The notes beneath the pieces are model-generated. The model made no database searches, was not told the DNA's origin, and saw only the letters and a list, made by a program, of their open reading frames with translations. 26,617 bases of DNA. Origin: a virus. The stretch covers positions 1 to 26,617 of IMG/VR virus record IMGVR_UViG_3300025889_000811; one strand, given 5' to 3'. This document shows positions 5,697-12,551 of this stretch, piece after piece. The translations under genes were made by a program, and so were the position numbers. Each line of letters opens with the position of its first letter. The stretch's first letter is position 1.

Positions 5697-6072
5697 TGAG
5701 ATACTTTATTTTTTCATCGTTTCGTAAAATTACTTCTCGCTGTTCTTGCAACAACGAATTAATATTATCGATACTATACTTAACGTTTTTTAATTCTTTT
5801 ACAACGCACGATATTTCATTTTTTAAATCTTTCTTAATTGGATCAACAAATTTATTAAAGTTATCTTGATTGATATACTCAGTTTTTAGTTTAATTTTGA
5901 TATCATCTAAGTTTTTTGTTGTTTGCGTTTGAAATTTAAAAATCTTAACTGTAACGTAAAAAATAGAAGGTAAATTAAACATAAGTATAATCCCAAAGAA
6001 TGAAAAAAGCCCTAACTCTCTAAGTGAATCTAAAATTAAACGTAATCCTACAGTTTCTACCATGCCTGTCAT
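5680..6072 (-). CDS. Membrane protein with long coiled-coil tail, 130 residues
   Basis: A hydrophobic region (about residues 18-45, GLFSFFGIILMFNLPSIFYV) suggests one or two membrane spans. It is followed by a charged, heptad-rich domain (about 55-125). The family is not recognised. It lies between the exported protein at 6112 and the coiled-coil protein at 5469, so the three may form an envelope-associated set. Two ATGs nine bases apart could be the start; neither has a clean ribosome site. Confidence 0.55.
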   Translation of the reverse strand: MTGMVETVGLRLILDSLRELGLFSFFGIILMFNLPSIFYVTVKIFKFQTQTTKNLDDIKIKLKTEYINQDNFNKFVDPIKKDLKNEISCVVKELKNVKYSIDNINSLLQEQREVILRNDEKIKYLNGKTN

Positions 6073-6111
6073 AATAGTTTAATTTTAACGTACTTTTTTA
6101 AAAATTAAAAA

Positions 6112-6552
6112 TTATAACTTTTCAAAAGCAAAATCATACTGCTTAATTTCAAGTCGTACACCGATAGCTTGGTATGTATCGTAGACTAAATAACTTACAT
6201 CATTATTATTTCCGATAATTTTTTCAGTAAAAGATCCCTCAAAAAAAACGCCTATTTTATTGTTTTTAAGTGGTAAATATATAAATTTGTATCCCATTCT
6301 ATTAACTGCATGATTATAATTTAGTATTGATTTCCTGTTGCTTGTGAATCCAGTGGACGCCCCTAAAAAAAACGTAGCTCTATCAGTTAAATCGTAACGA
6401 ATTTTAAAATATTGAATTTCGGCAAAGCCGTTTCCGTTTTCAATTTTGCCAAATTTAAGTTGTGGGGCAAAAATAAATGAACGTGAAAAACTTATACTGT
6501 CACCATGAATAATGGTTGATAGCAAACAAACACATAAAATTAATTTTTTCAT
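6112..6552 (-). CDS. Exported protein, likely small beta-barrel or periplasmic beta protein
   Basis: 146 residues with a classic signal peptide (MKKLILCVCLLSTIIHG, cut probably before DS). The mature part is rich in alternating strands (GFAEIQYFKIRYDL, ATFFLGASTGFTS, NKIGVFFEGSFTEKI, YQAIGVRLEIKQYDFAFEKL), as expected for a small outer-membrane or periplasmic beta structure. The end lacks the terminal Phe usual for outer-membrane barrels and there is no clear lipobox. A strong AAGGGAG precedes the ATG. A phage-encoded exported protein outside the lysis cassette suggests alteration of the host surface, for example superinfection exclusion; that is inference. Confidence 0.6.
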   Translation of the reverse strand: MKKLILCVCLLSTIIHGDSISFSRSFIFAPQLKFGKIENGNGFAEIQYFKIRYDLTDRATFFLGASTGFTSNRKSILNYNHAVNRMGYKFIYLPLKNNKIGVFFEGSFTEKIIGNNNDVSYLVYDTYQAIGVRLEIKQYDFAFEKL

Positions 6553-6567
6553 TTAAAAAAACTCCCT

Positions 6568-7209
6568 TTAAAATAATTGTAATTGTGCTGTATGTATATT
6601 TATTCTTTCACACATCTTTATAAAATAATCTTCATCAATTTCACACCCAGTTAAATTAAAATTCATATCATGACAAGCAATCGCAATACTACCACTACCT
6701 AGATGAGTATCGAGGATCTTATCTCCCGCTTTTGCGTAATTATTTAAAATCCAAGAATAAAGTTTTACTGGTTTTTGTGTTGGATGAAACCTGTTTTTTT
6801 CTTGGCTTCTCACCTCATACGTTTTAGCAACCTTATCAAAAGAAGACCAAGCCATCTCCCATCTGCTCATTGAGGGCATCATTTGTTTTTTATCCCAACA
6901 TATAATTCCCCTTGTGTTATATAGGTGGTCAATAAAATAATTCCCCCCCCATATTATTTGGTTTTTACTAACCCTAAATAGTTGTTTAAAGTATTCTGCA
7001 CTTGGAATTTCCTCATCCCATTGTTTTAATCTATATTCTTCTTTGTATTTTCCCATTATACCCTTGCCACCTCCTTCAACCAATCTACTTCCAAGACCAT
7101 AAGGGGGATCAACAATGGCAAGATCAAAATAATTATCTGGATACTTCTTCATTAACTCCATGCAATCCATGTTATATAAATTTAAATTATTTTTAACAAA
7201 ATAATTCAT
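6568..7209 (-). CDS. DNA adenine/cytosine-N4 methyltransferase, beta class
   Basis: 213 residues. DPPY (34-37) is the catalytic motif IV. RFHPTQKPVKLYSWIL (141-155) and LDTHLGSGSIAIAC (166-179, motif I) form the S-adenosylmethionine site, with E190 behind it. The DPPY-before-motif-I order is that of the beta group; DPPY is most common in N6-adenine enzymes. The recognition domain is the short middle part (about 45-130). No restriction enzyme is adjacent, so it is probably an orphan enzyme protecting phage DNA or regulating expression. A GAGGTGG lies nine bases before the ATG, inside a candidate 25-residue membrane peptide. Confidence 0.9.
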   Translation of the reverse strand: MNYFVKNNLNLYNMDCMELMKKYPDNYFDLAIVDPPYGLGSRLVEGGGKGIMGKYKEEYRLKQWDEEIPSAEYFKQLFRVSKNQIIWGGNYFIDHLYNTRGIICWDKKQMMPSMSRWEMAWSSFDKVAKTYEVRSQEKNRFHPTQKPVKLYSWILNNYAKAGDKILDTHLGSGSIAIACHDMNFNLTGCEIDEDYFIKMCERINIHTAQLQLF

Positions 7210-7283
7210 TGATCCACCTCATAACTTATATATATTGCTAATGCAATAATTATTAAAATCAAAATAAATATAAATACATTCAT
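7206..7283 (-). CDS. Candidate membrane microprotein, 25 residues
   Basis: Reads MNVFIFILILIIIALAIYIS then YEVDQ: one continuous hydrophobic helix with an acidic C-terminus. It fills the gap between two genes and its TGA overlaps the methyltransferase ATG (ATGA). No ribosome site is obvious. Hydrophobic low-complexity translations arise easily in AT-rich DNA, so confidence is limited. Confidence 0.4.
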   Translation of the reverse strand: MNVFIFILILIIIALAIYISYEVDQ

Positions 7284-7286
7284 ATA

Positions 7287-7550
7287 TTAATTATAACTCA
7301 AGGTTAAGGACTCAAGATAAAATTTATTTCCATACTTTTTTTTATTTTCTGAAAACATTTCAAAAAAATATAATCTATTTTTTTTGTTTGGTTTAAAAAA
7401 CAAACACTTTTCAAACTTTTTTGGAGTCTCATTAATATATGGTAATACAACATATGTTTTATTTCTATGCAATTTTGGATCTTCAACTTCACCATAAAAA
7501 CTAATACTTGTGTTGTATGATGGTATATAATTAGTGTAACTTAATTCCAT
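7287..7550 (-). CDS. Hypothetical basic protein, 87 residues
   Basis: Starts MELSYTNYIPSYNTSISFYG; Lys-, Phe- and Tyr-rich with probable beta strands at the start. No family is recognised. The ATG at 7550 has a strong GAGGGG ribosome site lying inside the end of the preceding gene, two bases from its stop. A second frame in the same bases (7304-7495) is a shadow. Confidence 0.55.
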   Translation of the reverse strand: MELSYTNYIPSYNTSISFYGEVEDPKLHRNKTYVVLPYINETPKKFEKCLFFKPNKKNRLYFFEMFSENKKKYGNKFYLESLTLSYN

Positions 7551-7552
7551 GG

Positions 7553-7834
7553 TTACCCCTCCCCTGCAACTTTCTTAGCTAAACGCATATTGGTCGTGTA
7601 GACAACTAATCTAACTCGTGGGTTTTTCTTAACATAATCAACAACATATTTTTTATACTTGTGCGGGTATTTCAAGACTGAATCCGCCCACTCCTGCTTA
7701 CTGAAATCAGTATTAACATGTAATTTTTTAGCGTGTTTACCAGTTCCAATAATAAAATCACTAGCTTTACTTACACCTTTGTAAGATACTAATTTGCTTG
7801 CCACCTTAACATCGTTTGCATAATATTTTTTCAT
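7553..7834 (-). CDS. Hypothetical strongly basic protein, 93 residues
   Basis: Not recognised. Rich in Lys and Arg, with a pattern of short helices and a strand (VRLVVYTTNMRLAKKVAGEG). High charge suggests nucleic-acid binding, which is only a guess. The ATG is preceded by the shared leader with AAGAGAGG; the following gene starts inside a tight junction, so 7834 heads a short operon running through the methyltransferase. Confidence 0.5.
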   Translation of the reverse strand: MKKYYANDVKVASKLVSYKGVSKASDFIIGTGKHAKKLHVNTDFSKQEWADSVLKYPHKYKKYVVDYVKKNPRVRLVVYTTNMRLAKKVAGEG

Positions 7835-7872
7835 TTTCTCTACCTCTCTTCTCTCTTTTGGTATATATATAA
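7835..7872 (-). promoter_or_regulatory. Shared early leader, copy 4
   Basis: On the minus strand GGTATTATATATATACC is followed by AAAAGAGAGAAGAGAGG. GGTATTATATATATACC (7875-7859 region) is a near-perfect palindrome not present in the other copies and might be an operator. The ribosome site sits at the end of the conserved part. Confidence 0.55.
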
Positions 7873-7885
7873 TACCATAACTATT

Positions 7886-8143
7886 TTAATGTTCAATAGT
7901 TTTTTTTAAATTCTTTGATATTTCTAGGTAGCCGTTTAAATCATCTAAATTATCCTGTTTATGTTTCCTTACTTCTCTACACAATTTTAAAATCGCCATC
8001 ATATCACTTACCTGTGATGGCAATATATGATAACCAAGATAGCCTGTCCACATCCTAGCAATCAAATCGAAAGTATCAACATAATTACCATAATCTTTTT
8101 CACGCTCATTTAATAATTGTTGTGTTTTTTTACTAAAAGTCAC
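7886..8143 (-). CDS. DUF6378-like phage protein, 85 residues
   Basis: The pattern R-E-K-D-Y-G-N (14-20), DLIARMWTGYLGYHILPSQV, MMAILKLCREVRKHKQDNLDDLNGYLEI matches the DUF6378-type phage family ('R-x-x-x-Y-G-D...M-W-x-x-x-L-G...M-M-x-L-L-K...D-N-x-x-D-x-x-G-Y'). Members resemble all-alpha MazG-like folds, but a nucleotide pyrophosphohydrolase activity is not established and the MazG metal motif is not evident. The start is GTG at 8143, after a G-rich (AGGGGGG) ribosome site within the upstream gene. Confidence 0.7.
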   Translation of the reverse strand: MTFSKKTQQLLNEREKDYGNYVDTFDLIARMWTGYLGYHILPSQVSDMMAILKLCREVRKHKQDNLDDLNGYLEISKNLKKTIEH

Positions 8144-8327
8144 GTTTTCCCCCCCTACTAGCTAACCAATTAATAATACAATATTCTGCATCTTTTTTAG
8201 TTTCAAACCGATTATTTGATAATTTTTTATTGTGAATACAGGTGTTATACTTTTTTTTATCAAAAACTAGGTATGTGTTTGTTTCTTCACATTTTTTAAT
8301 CTCAAAACGTTTCGTTAAAGTCACCAT
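8133..8327 (-). CDS. Small basic protein, 64 residues
   Basis: Starts MVTLTKRFEIKKCEETNTYL and ends WLASRGGKRDF. Probable three-stranded sheet followed by a helix (F-E-T-K-K-D-A-E-Y-C-I-I-N-W-L), an arrangement seen in small DNA-binding AP2/Arm-type domains; that comparison is only by pattern. Good AGGAGT ribosome site; overlaps the next gene by 11 bases. Confidence 0.55.
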   Translation of the reverse strand: MVTLTKRFEIKKCEETNTYLVFDKKKYNTCIHNKKLSNNRFETKKDAEYCIINWLASRGGKRDF

Positions 8328-8339
8328 CTTAAACTCCTA

Positions 8340-8777
8340 TTATGAATCATAATCAACAACGTAATAACAACTATTAATAATTGACGGATTAATTTCATCT
8401 ATATTTTTGACAGTCTCAAAATCACTTTGAGTTAATTTAAATAAATTACTTAATGTTATTTCTTTGTTCATTATTTCTGTTATGTCATTAATATAATGAT
8501 TGAAATTTTCTGAGTGTGGTTCTATTTTATAATGTTTATCTGGCTGTAATTCTCCGTACTGTTTTACCTTATCAATTCTAATGGCTTCATAGTCTTGAAC
8601 ATGTTCATCAATTTCTCTTTTTAATTTAGCTAACTTAAACAAAATCGTACTAGAAAATCCCACCAACTTGGTCAAAGCAATAAAATCGCTATACGTGTTA
8701 TATAATACACTTAATTTAATTGTTTCTATTTTTGGCTCTATTGGCTCTATTGGCTCTGTCGTTGTTGTTTCTTCCAT
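8340..8777 (-). CDS. Phage hypothetical protein with DUF1617-like pattern, 145 residues
   Basis: An acidic Thr/Glu/Pro-rich N-terminus with an I-E-P repeat (EPIEPIEPKIE) is followed by a helical body whose LYNTYSDFIALTKLVGF and RIDKVKQYGEL stretches resemble uncharacterised phage proteins of the DUF1617 type. The frame can be extended by eight codons to 8801, but AAAGGAG sits ten bases before the internal ATG at 8777, so that start is chosen. The longer form would also overlap the zinc-ribbon gene more. Function unknown. Confidence 0.55.
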   Translation of the reverse strand: MEETTTTEPIEPIEPKIETIKLSVLYNTYSDFIALTKLVGFSSTILFKLAKLKREIDEHVQDYEAIRIDKVKQYGELQPDKHYKIEPHSENFNHYINDITEIMNKEITLSNLFKLTQSDFETVKNIDEINPSIINSCYYVVDYDS

Positions 8778-8790
8778 CTCTTTTTCTCCT

Positions 8791-8934
8791 TTATCGTGCA
8801 AAGGTAAACCGTTTCTTGTTGGTTAACCCTTCACACTTTTGACATTTATAATTAAAAACCACCCCATTAATTAATACAGTATAATTCATTAATTTTGGTT
8901 TTACATCTTTCCCACATTCACAGAATTTATCCAT
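8791..8934 (-). CDS. Small zinc-ribbon protein, 47 residues
   Basis: Reads MDKFCECGKDVKPKLMNYTV and then carries YKCQKCEGLTNKKRFTF. Two Cys pairs (C5-x-C7 and C-x-x-C about 28 residues later) form a typical zinc-ribbon, probably binding nucleic acid or a protein partner. No family name can be given. Its ATG overlaps the end of the 52-residue gene before it. It is too short for a usual size cut-off but the paired cysteines in a conserved layout make it credible. Confidence 0.6.
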   Translation of the reverse strand: MDKFCECGKDVKPKLMNYTVLINGVVFNYKCQKCEGLTNKKRFTFAR

Positions 8935-9085
8935 TTTTTAAACTCAAAAACGGTATAAAACACCCTGGACTTTTTTGTGGTGCTATTTTCTTTGGCGCAG
9001 GGGGCTTTTTCTGTGCCTGTGTTTTTTTTGCCCTTAATTTGGGGTTTGGTTGTGGATTTAACCCTATTCTTGCACGGATATGCAT
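8927..9085 (-). CDS. Small Lys/Pro/Gln-rich basic protein, 52 residues
   Basis: Starts MHIRARIGLNPQPNPKLRAK with a middle rich in Lys, Pro, Ala and Gln (KKTQAQKKPPAPKKIAPQKS). Probably disordered and nucleic-acid binding. The ATG shares a TAATG junction with the membrane protein before it and its end overlaps the zinc-ribbon start, so it sits in a coupled chain. The opposite-strand frame at 8895-9110 is a shadow of this stretch. Not recognised. Confidence 0.5.
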   Translation of the reverse strand: MHIRARIGLNPQPNPKLRAKKTQAQKKPPAPKKIAPQKSPGCFIPFLSLKNG

Positions 9086-9282
9086 TAATTTAGTTTACTT
9101 TCTTTTTTAACGTCAATCCACGATTGACCCGCCAAATATGTAACAACGATACTCACTACACCAATAATTTTATCAAGTGAAATATCCATGTTTGCCCACT
9201 CTGTTAATAGAATAAACAAAACGCTAGAAATAGCTAATGTTAATTTTTTACTTAAACTTGTTGTAAAATTTGAAAAATCCAT
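9085..9282 (-). CDS. Small two-span membrane protein, 65 residues
   Basis: Two hydrophobic segments (about 15-29, LTLAISSVLFILLTE, and 38-54, KIIGVVSIVVTYLAGQSWID) with a charged tail (VKKESKLN). The second segment resembles the 'Y-x-x-G-Q-S-x-x-D' end of small phage membrane proteins that are often labelled holin-like. It lies outside the lysis cassette, so a holin role is doubtful. Strong AAGGAGTT ribosome site; TAATG overlap with the next gene. Confidence 0.6.
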   Translation of the reverse strand: MDFSNFTTSLSKKLTLAISSVLFILLTEWANMDISLDKIIGVVSIVVTYLAGQSWIDVKKESKLN

Positions 9283-9296
9283 AATAAACTCCTTTT

Positions 9297-9743
9297 TTAT
9301 ATTAAATTAAATCCTTTTAACTTATTTGATAATATTATTAAATTCACCTCCTGCCAATAATTTCTATTTTTAAAAGAAACGTTAAACGCATAATTTTTTA
9401 AATTACCAAAAGGGATTTTTTCAACTTCAAACATAATTTTCGTATCAAAAATAAAATCATATTCCCCACATCGAACAACCAAAAAAACTGTATTAGATCT
9501 AAATCTGTTACGCATCCATTGACGTTGAGGTTCAGTCCAGTGTTTCAAATTAATAAACGTGTTATCTTTTTTAGGCATGGTGCAACATTTAAACTCAATA
9601 AACCCATGTATACCATCTATAGTATAGGTGTAGTCGGGAGTACCGTTACACATAGAATTCTCTATTTTTTCGTGTCCGTCAACATTAGAAATTTTGTTTA
9701 ATATTAAACTGAAATCTTTGCTTAATTCACTTTCGGGTTTCAT
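9297..9743 (-). CDS. PD-(D/E)XK nuclease, VRR-NUC/resolvase-like
   Basis: 148 residues. The segment CNGTPDYTYTIDGIHGFIEF followed by K-C (about 32-53) shows the catalytic P-D-x(n)-(E)-x-K arrangement (D37, E50, K52), as in VRR-NUC and Holliday-junction resolvase-type nucleases. LKHWTEPQRQWMRNR (about 67-81) resembles the conserved helix with Gln and Arg that follows in VRR-NUC members. Likely role: processing branched DNA during replication, recombination or packaging. It sits beside the UvrD-like helicase. The ribosome site is weak, so it may be coupled to the 46-residue gene that overlaps it by 17 bases. Confidence 0.75.
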   Translation of the reverse strand: MKPESELSKDFSLILNKISNVDGHEKIENSMCNGTPDYTYTIDGIHGFIEFKCCTMPKKDNTFINLKHWTEPQRQWMRNRFRSNTVFLVVRCGEYDFIFDTKIMFEVEKIPFGNLKNYAFNVSFKNRNYWQEVNLIILSNKLKGFNLI

Positions 9744-9867
9744 CGGTTTGCTCTTTTCTCTTTTTTGGTTTACTCCATATAATACAATTACATTTTACAC
9801 ATTTTTTTTTGTTTGTAACACAATATTTTTTTTTGTCAGATTTTTTCTGTAAATTTATTATCTTCAT
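9727..9867 (-). CDS. Small Cys-rich basic protein, 46 residues
   Basis: Reads MKIINLQKKSDKKKYCVTNK and continues KKCVKCNCIIWSKPKKRKEQ. The pattern C-x6-C-x2-C-x-C with many Lys residues suggests a zinc-binding nucleic-acid-binding peptide. It starts two bases after the helicase stop and overlaps the nuclease start, so coupled translation is likely; no ribosome site is visible. Not recognised. Confidence 0.5.
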   Translation of the reverse strand: MKIINLQKKSDKKKYCVTNKKKCVKCNCIIWSKPKKRKEQTDETRK

Positions 9868-9869
9868 AA

Positions 9870-11333
9870 TTATATTATACCGCACTTGTTAATCAATCTA
9901 AAACTATTATCACCATTGACAATATCAAGCCTATTTTTAGTCCTTGTTAATGCAACATAAAAAACTCGTATTTCTGTTTCTTTTTTCTGTTTAGAAAATC
10001 GACTAAATTTATTTCCTAAACTATTAATCACTATTACTCTTTCCGCTTCTTTCCCCTTTGCTCCATGAATCGTATTTAATTTAATTGTATAATTGAATTT
10101 CAAATCTTTATTTAATTTAAGTAAACTTTTTAAGTATTTCTTTTTTTTGTATTCAAAGTTAAATACCGTTTCCCAATCATGTAATAATGTTGTATTTATA
10201 TCTAATTTTTTATATTTTGAATAAAAAAATTTGGTCATTACATTTGTTTGCTTTTCAGTTAAATCGTAACTTTTCAATTTCTCGTTTTTTAAACTCAAAA
10301 AAATCTTTAACGCTCTAAATTCTGGAATATCACAATACCCTATATGTTTTCCATCAATCTTATAGGGTAATCCTAATTTAATTAATTGGCTTTCAATTTG
10401 GGATCTAAAAAAATGGTTACGATATAATATCAATATATCATCATTATAATTGATATTTTTAACTGATAATACATTATTATAATAGTTAATCGTTCCCTGC
10501 TTATCCGTAGGCTTGAAATCTTTAAAAACTCGATTTTCTAGTTTCTGTATTAAGTTTTGACTTTTTTTGAACACATCTACAGGTAACCTATACGATTTAT
10601 TTAACACAACTCGTTCACAATTAAACGCATGTTCAAACTCTTGCATACCGTTAAGCCTAGCCCCTGCCCACTCGAAAATTGATTGATCGTCATCTCCTGC
10701 AATAATAACAATAGGTATATTTAACGCCCAATCATACACTATTTTCCATTGTAATAATGATAAATCTTGAGCCTCATCCACAATTAAAACTTTTGTATTT
10801 AAATCATATTGATTATACGCATTATATAGCATATCCGCATAATCAATATAATTATTTTCTTTTTTAAATTCTTCGTATCTATCACAAAATTTAATAAATT
10901 GATTTAAATTCCCTTTTTTTTCCGATTCTGAATACAACTTTTTTAAATCCGTTACCATTTTATTTTTTGCTAGATTGTATAACGCAAGGTAAAAATCCCC
11001 TAACAACGTTTCCGAATTTTCAATATTTTTAAAGTTGAATTTATACTTATATTTTTTTGAAAACTCTTTTAATTTTTCATTGTCTATAACATATTCGGGT
11101 AAGAATTTACACATCTGAAAACAAAGAGAATGAATAGTGCCGATATGTTTAATTTTTATATTACTTTTATTAGATAAAACTTTGGCCGCTGTTTTGGTAA
11201 AACTGCATAAAATAAAATCTTTACTATTTAAATTATATTTTTCTGAATAATAATTGATTTTATCAATAAGATATGTGCTTTTCCCTGTTCCTGCACTGCC
11301 ATATATAACTTTTCGCTCTGTCTTAATTTCCAA
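9870..11333 (-). CDS. UvrD/Rep-like superfamily 1A DNA helicase
   Basis: 487 residues with a full SF1A motif set: Walker A GSAGTGKST (12-20), SFTKTAA (44-50), GTIHSL (65-70), DEAQD (186-190), GDDDQSIFEWAGA (213-225), SYRLP (247-251), NTIHGAKGKEAERVI (420-434) and FYVALTRTKNRL (458-469). It is shorter than UvrD (about 720) because the 1B/2B subdomains are reduced, as in many phage helicases. It would unwind DNA 3'-to-5' in replication or recombination. The start is TTG at 11333, after an AAGGGTG; no ATG is available before the Walker motif. A GC-rich RNA-like structure lies just upstream. Confidence 0.92.
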   Translation of the reverse strand: MEIKTERKVIYGSAGTGKSTYLIDKINYYSEKYNLNSKDFILCSFTKTAAKVLSNKSNIKIKHIGTIHSLCFQMCKFLPEYVIDNEKLKEFSKKYKYKFNFKNIENSETLLGDFYLALYNLAKNKMVTDLKKLYSESEKKGNLNQFIKFCDRYEEFKKENNYIDYADMLYNAYNQYDLNTKVLIVDEAQDLSLLQWKIVYDWALNIPIVIIAGDDDQSIFEWAGARLNGMQEFEHAFNCERVVLNKSYRLPVDVFKKSQNLIQKLENRVFKDFKPTDKQGTINYYNNVLSVKNINYNDDILILYRNHFFRSQIESQLIKLGLPYKIDGKHIGYCDIPEFRALKIFLSLKNEKLKSYDLTEKQTNVMTKFFYSKYKKLDINTTLLHDWETVFNFEYKKKKYLKSLLKLNKDLKFNYTIKLNTIHGAKGKEAERVIVINSLGNKFSRFSKQKKETEIRVFYVALTRTKNRLDIVNGDNSFRLINKCGII

Positions 11334-11367
11334 ACTGTCACCCTTTTTTTAATTATACATAAAAACG

Positions 11368-11417
11368 GCTGGGTGGTTCTACCCTACGGAGGCTATCAAT
11401 CTCCATACACACCCAGC
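11368..11417 (-). ncRNA. GC-rich structured element between SSB-like and helicase genes
   Basis: An 8-bp perfect outer stem (GCTGGGTG / CACCCAGC) encloses two smaller possible hairpins: GGAG with CTCC around an 8-9 base loop, and GGT with ACC around a 3-base loop, giving a three-way-junction shape. It stands out against the AT-rich background. On the minus strand it is followed by CGTTTTT, so it may act as an intrinsic terminator or attenuator with an unusually elaborate loop. It may equally be a regulatory leader for the TTG-started helicase gene. No known riboswitch or ribozyme core was recognised. Confidence 0.5.
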
Positions 11418-11439
11418 ACATTAAAAGTAAGTTAGAATT

Positions 11440-11973
11440 TTATTTTAACGTTTCCGCATTGTTTTGACGGAATTTTTCAATAAATTCGGGAGTTTCATTT
11501 ATATATAAATTATCTGGATCAAACGCTTTCATCCCTGCAGGTAACTTGGTTACTGTATCAACATTAGCATAGGTTTTACCGTTACTTTCAGTATGCAAAA
11601 CATTAAGCATACATGGCAACCCTACCAATATATTTAAGTCAAAACCACCCTTTAATTCTTCGGGTGTCAGTTTACCTCTCCATGCTTCAATTATTTTACT
11701 CAGTCTTGATAGTGAGTTAAAACTGTAAGTTGTTGTAAGGTTCACTGTTTTGTTTTTACCTTTATACTCCCCCTTTTCCATTTCTTCGTCAACTTCCCAC
11801 ATTAACATAACTTGGTGCTGTATTTTTTCCTCGCCCTTAAATACTCTTTTTCTTTTTCCCAATCGCCATACGCCAATACATACAGCAACATGATTATTTT
11901 CTGATGCTAAAAAATTATTACTTGTTGTTTCTTCTCGTTTTATTACTAAATTATCTAAATTATCTAATTCCAT
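11440..11973 (-). CDS. Conserved phage replication-module protein, probable OB-fold ssDNA-binding
   Basis: 177 residues. The pattern HVAVCIGVWRLG, HQVMLMWEVDEE, TTTYSFNSLSRLSKIIEAWRGKLTPEEL, GFDLNILVGLPCML and YANVDTVTKLPAGM matches a phage family with a conserved 'aWRGk-x-(f/l)-T-x-E-E-l' motif, often predicted as an OB-fold single-strand DNA-binding protein. Location between primase/helicase genes and the UvrD-like helicase agrees with a replication role. The call is by remembered pattern and context; binding activity is not shown by sequence alone. An AAAGGA site lies before the ATG. Confidence 0.65.
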   Translation of the reverse strand: MELDNLDNLVIKREETTSNNFLASENNHVAVCIGVWRLGKRKRVFKGEEKIQHQVMLMWEVDEEMEKGEYKGKNKTVNLTTTYSFNSLSRLSKIIEAWRGKLTPEELKGGFDLNILVGLPCMLNVLHTESNGKTYANVDTVTKLPAGMKAFDPDNLYINETPEFIEKFRQNNAETLK

Positions 11974-12002
11974 TTTATTTTTTCCTTTATTTAATTATTT
12001 GT

Positions 12003-12491
12003 TTATTTATTTCGTTTTACTATTTTTGTTACTTGGTATTCATGAAACCTAAATATGTTTTCGTTTATTTCACCTCCATTATTAATATAATCAGTCAACA
12101 AAGCTCTAAGACTATTATTATTAACTGTTTCTTTAATTAACAGGCCGTGACCATTATCACGCAACCAATTATAAGCGTCTTCTTGCCTATCCGATTCAAT
12201 ACTAACATAATACGCTTTCGAATTAACTATCTGCCCTACCCCATCAATACTAATGTTCTTAATCCCTTGTGCTTCCATAGCATTGGGAACGTGATGTTTT
12301 CTCAACAATTCATAAAATGAGGTTAAAAGTGTTAATGCCCCTTTTATATCGTCAATTTTTTGTTTTGTGTCATTTTGTAATTTTGCTAAATCAACTAGAG
12401 TTTTTGTTGCTAAATTATCAGAATTGTTAATATCAATATAGCTATCAACACCCTTTTTTAAGTTTTCTATAATATTGTTTAAATTATCCAT
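12003..12491 (-). CDS. Conserved phage replication-module protein, unknown role
   Basis: 162 residues. A helical N-terminal half (residues 1-65) is followed by LRKHHVPNAMEAQGIKNISI, then DRQEDAYNWLRDNGHGLLIK, ETVNNNSLRALLTDYINNGG and FRFHEYQVTKIV. The series 'W-L-R-D-N-x-x-x-x-L-I-K-E-T-V-N-x-x-(S/T)-L-(K/R)' recurs in many phages, commonly next to single-strand binding proteins. Function is not known; a nuclease inhibitor or replication accessory role would be a guess. The start is fixed by a shared leader with AAGAGAGG. Confidence 0.65.
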   Translation of the reverse strand: MDNLNNIIENLKKGVDSYIDINNSDNLATKTLVDLAKLQNDTKQKIDDIKGALTLLTSFYELLRKHHVPNAMEAQGIKNISIDGVGQIVNSKAYYVSIESDRQEDAYNWLRDNGHGLLIKETVNNNSLRALLTDYINNGGEINENIFRFHEYQVTKIVKRNK

Positions 12492-12530
12492 CTTTTACCT
12501 CTCTTATCTCTTTTTGATATTTTTATATTA
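12492..12530 (-). promoter_or_regulatory. Shared early leader, copy 5
   Basis: On the minus strand TATATAATATAAA is followed by ATATCAAAAAGAGA and AAGAGAGG. Same layout as the other copies, with TATAAT-like sequence directly before the conserved block. Confidence 0.65.
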
Positions 12531-12551
12531 TATAATTAAAAAAATTATTAT

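Noticed and set aside
7304-7495. Alternative minus-strand frame of 63 codons
   Set aside because: It lies inside the 87-residue gene, which has the strong GAGGGG ribosome site at its own start.
7835-7885. Near-palindrome GGTATTATATATATACC as a terminator
   Set aside because: The stem is almost all AT with no T run at the right place; a possible operator is more plausible but unproved.
8895-9110. Plus-strand open frame of 71 codons
   Set aside because: It is antisense to two coupled small minus-strand genes (52 and 47 residues), has no ribosome site and gives a low-complexity Phe/Gly/Cys-rich translation.
9085-9282. Second holin
   Set aside because: Two membrane spans alone are not enough and it lies far from the lysis genes, where a convincing holin is present.
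11368-11417. tRNA or hammerhead ribozyme in the GC-rich element
   Set aside because: It is too short for a tRNA and lacks T-arm and anticodon stems. The hammerhead core CTGANGA and GAAA are absent.
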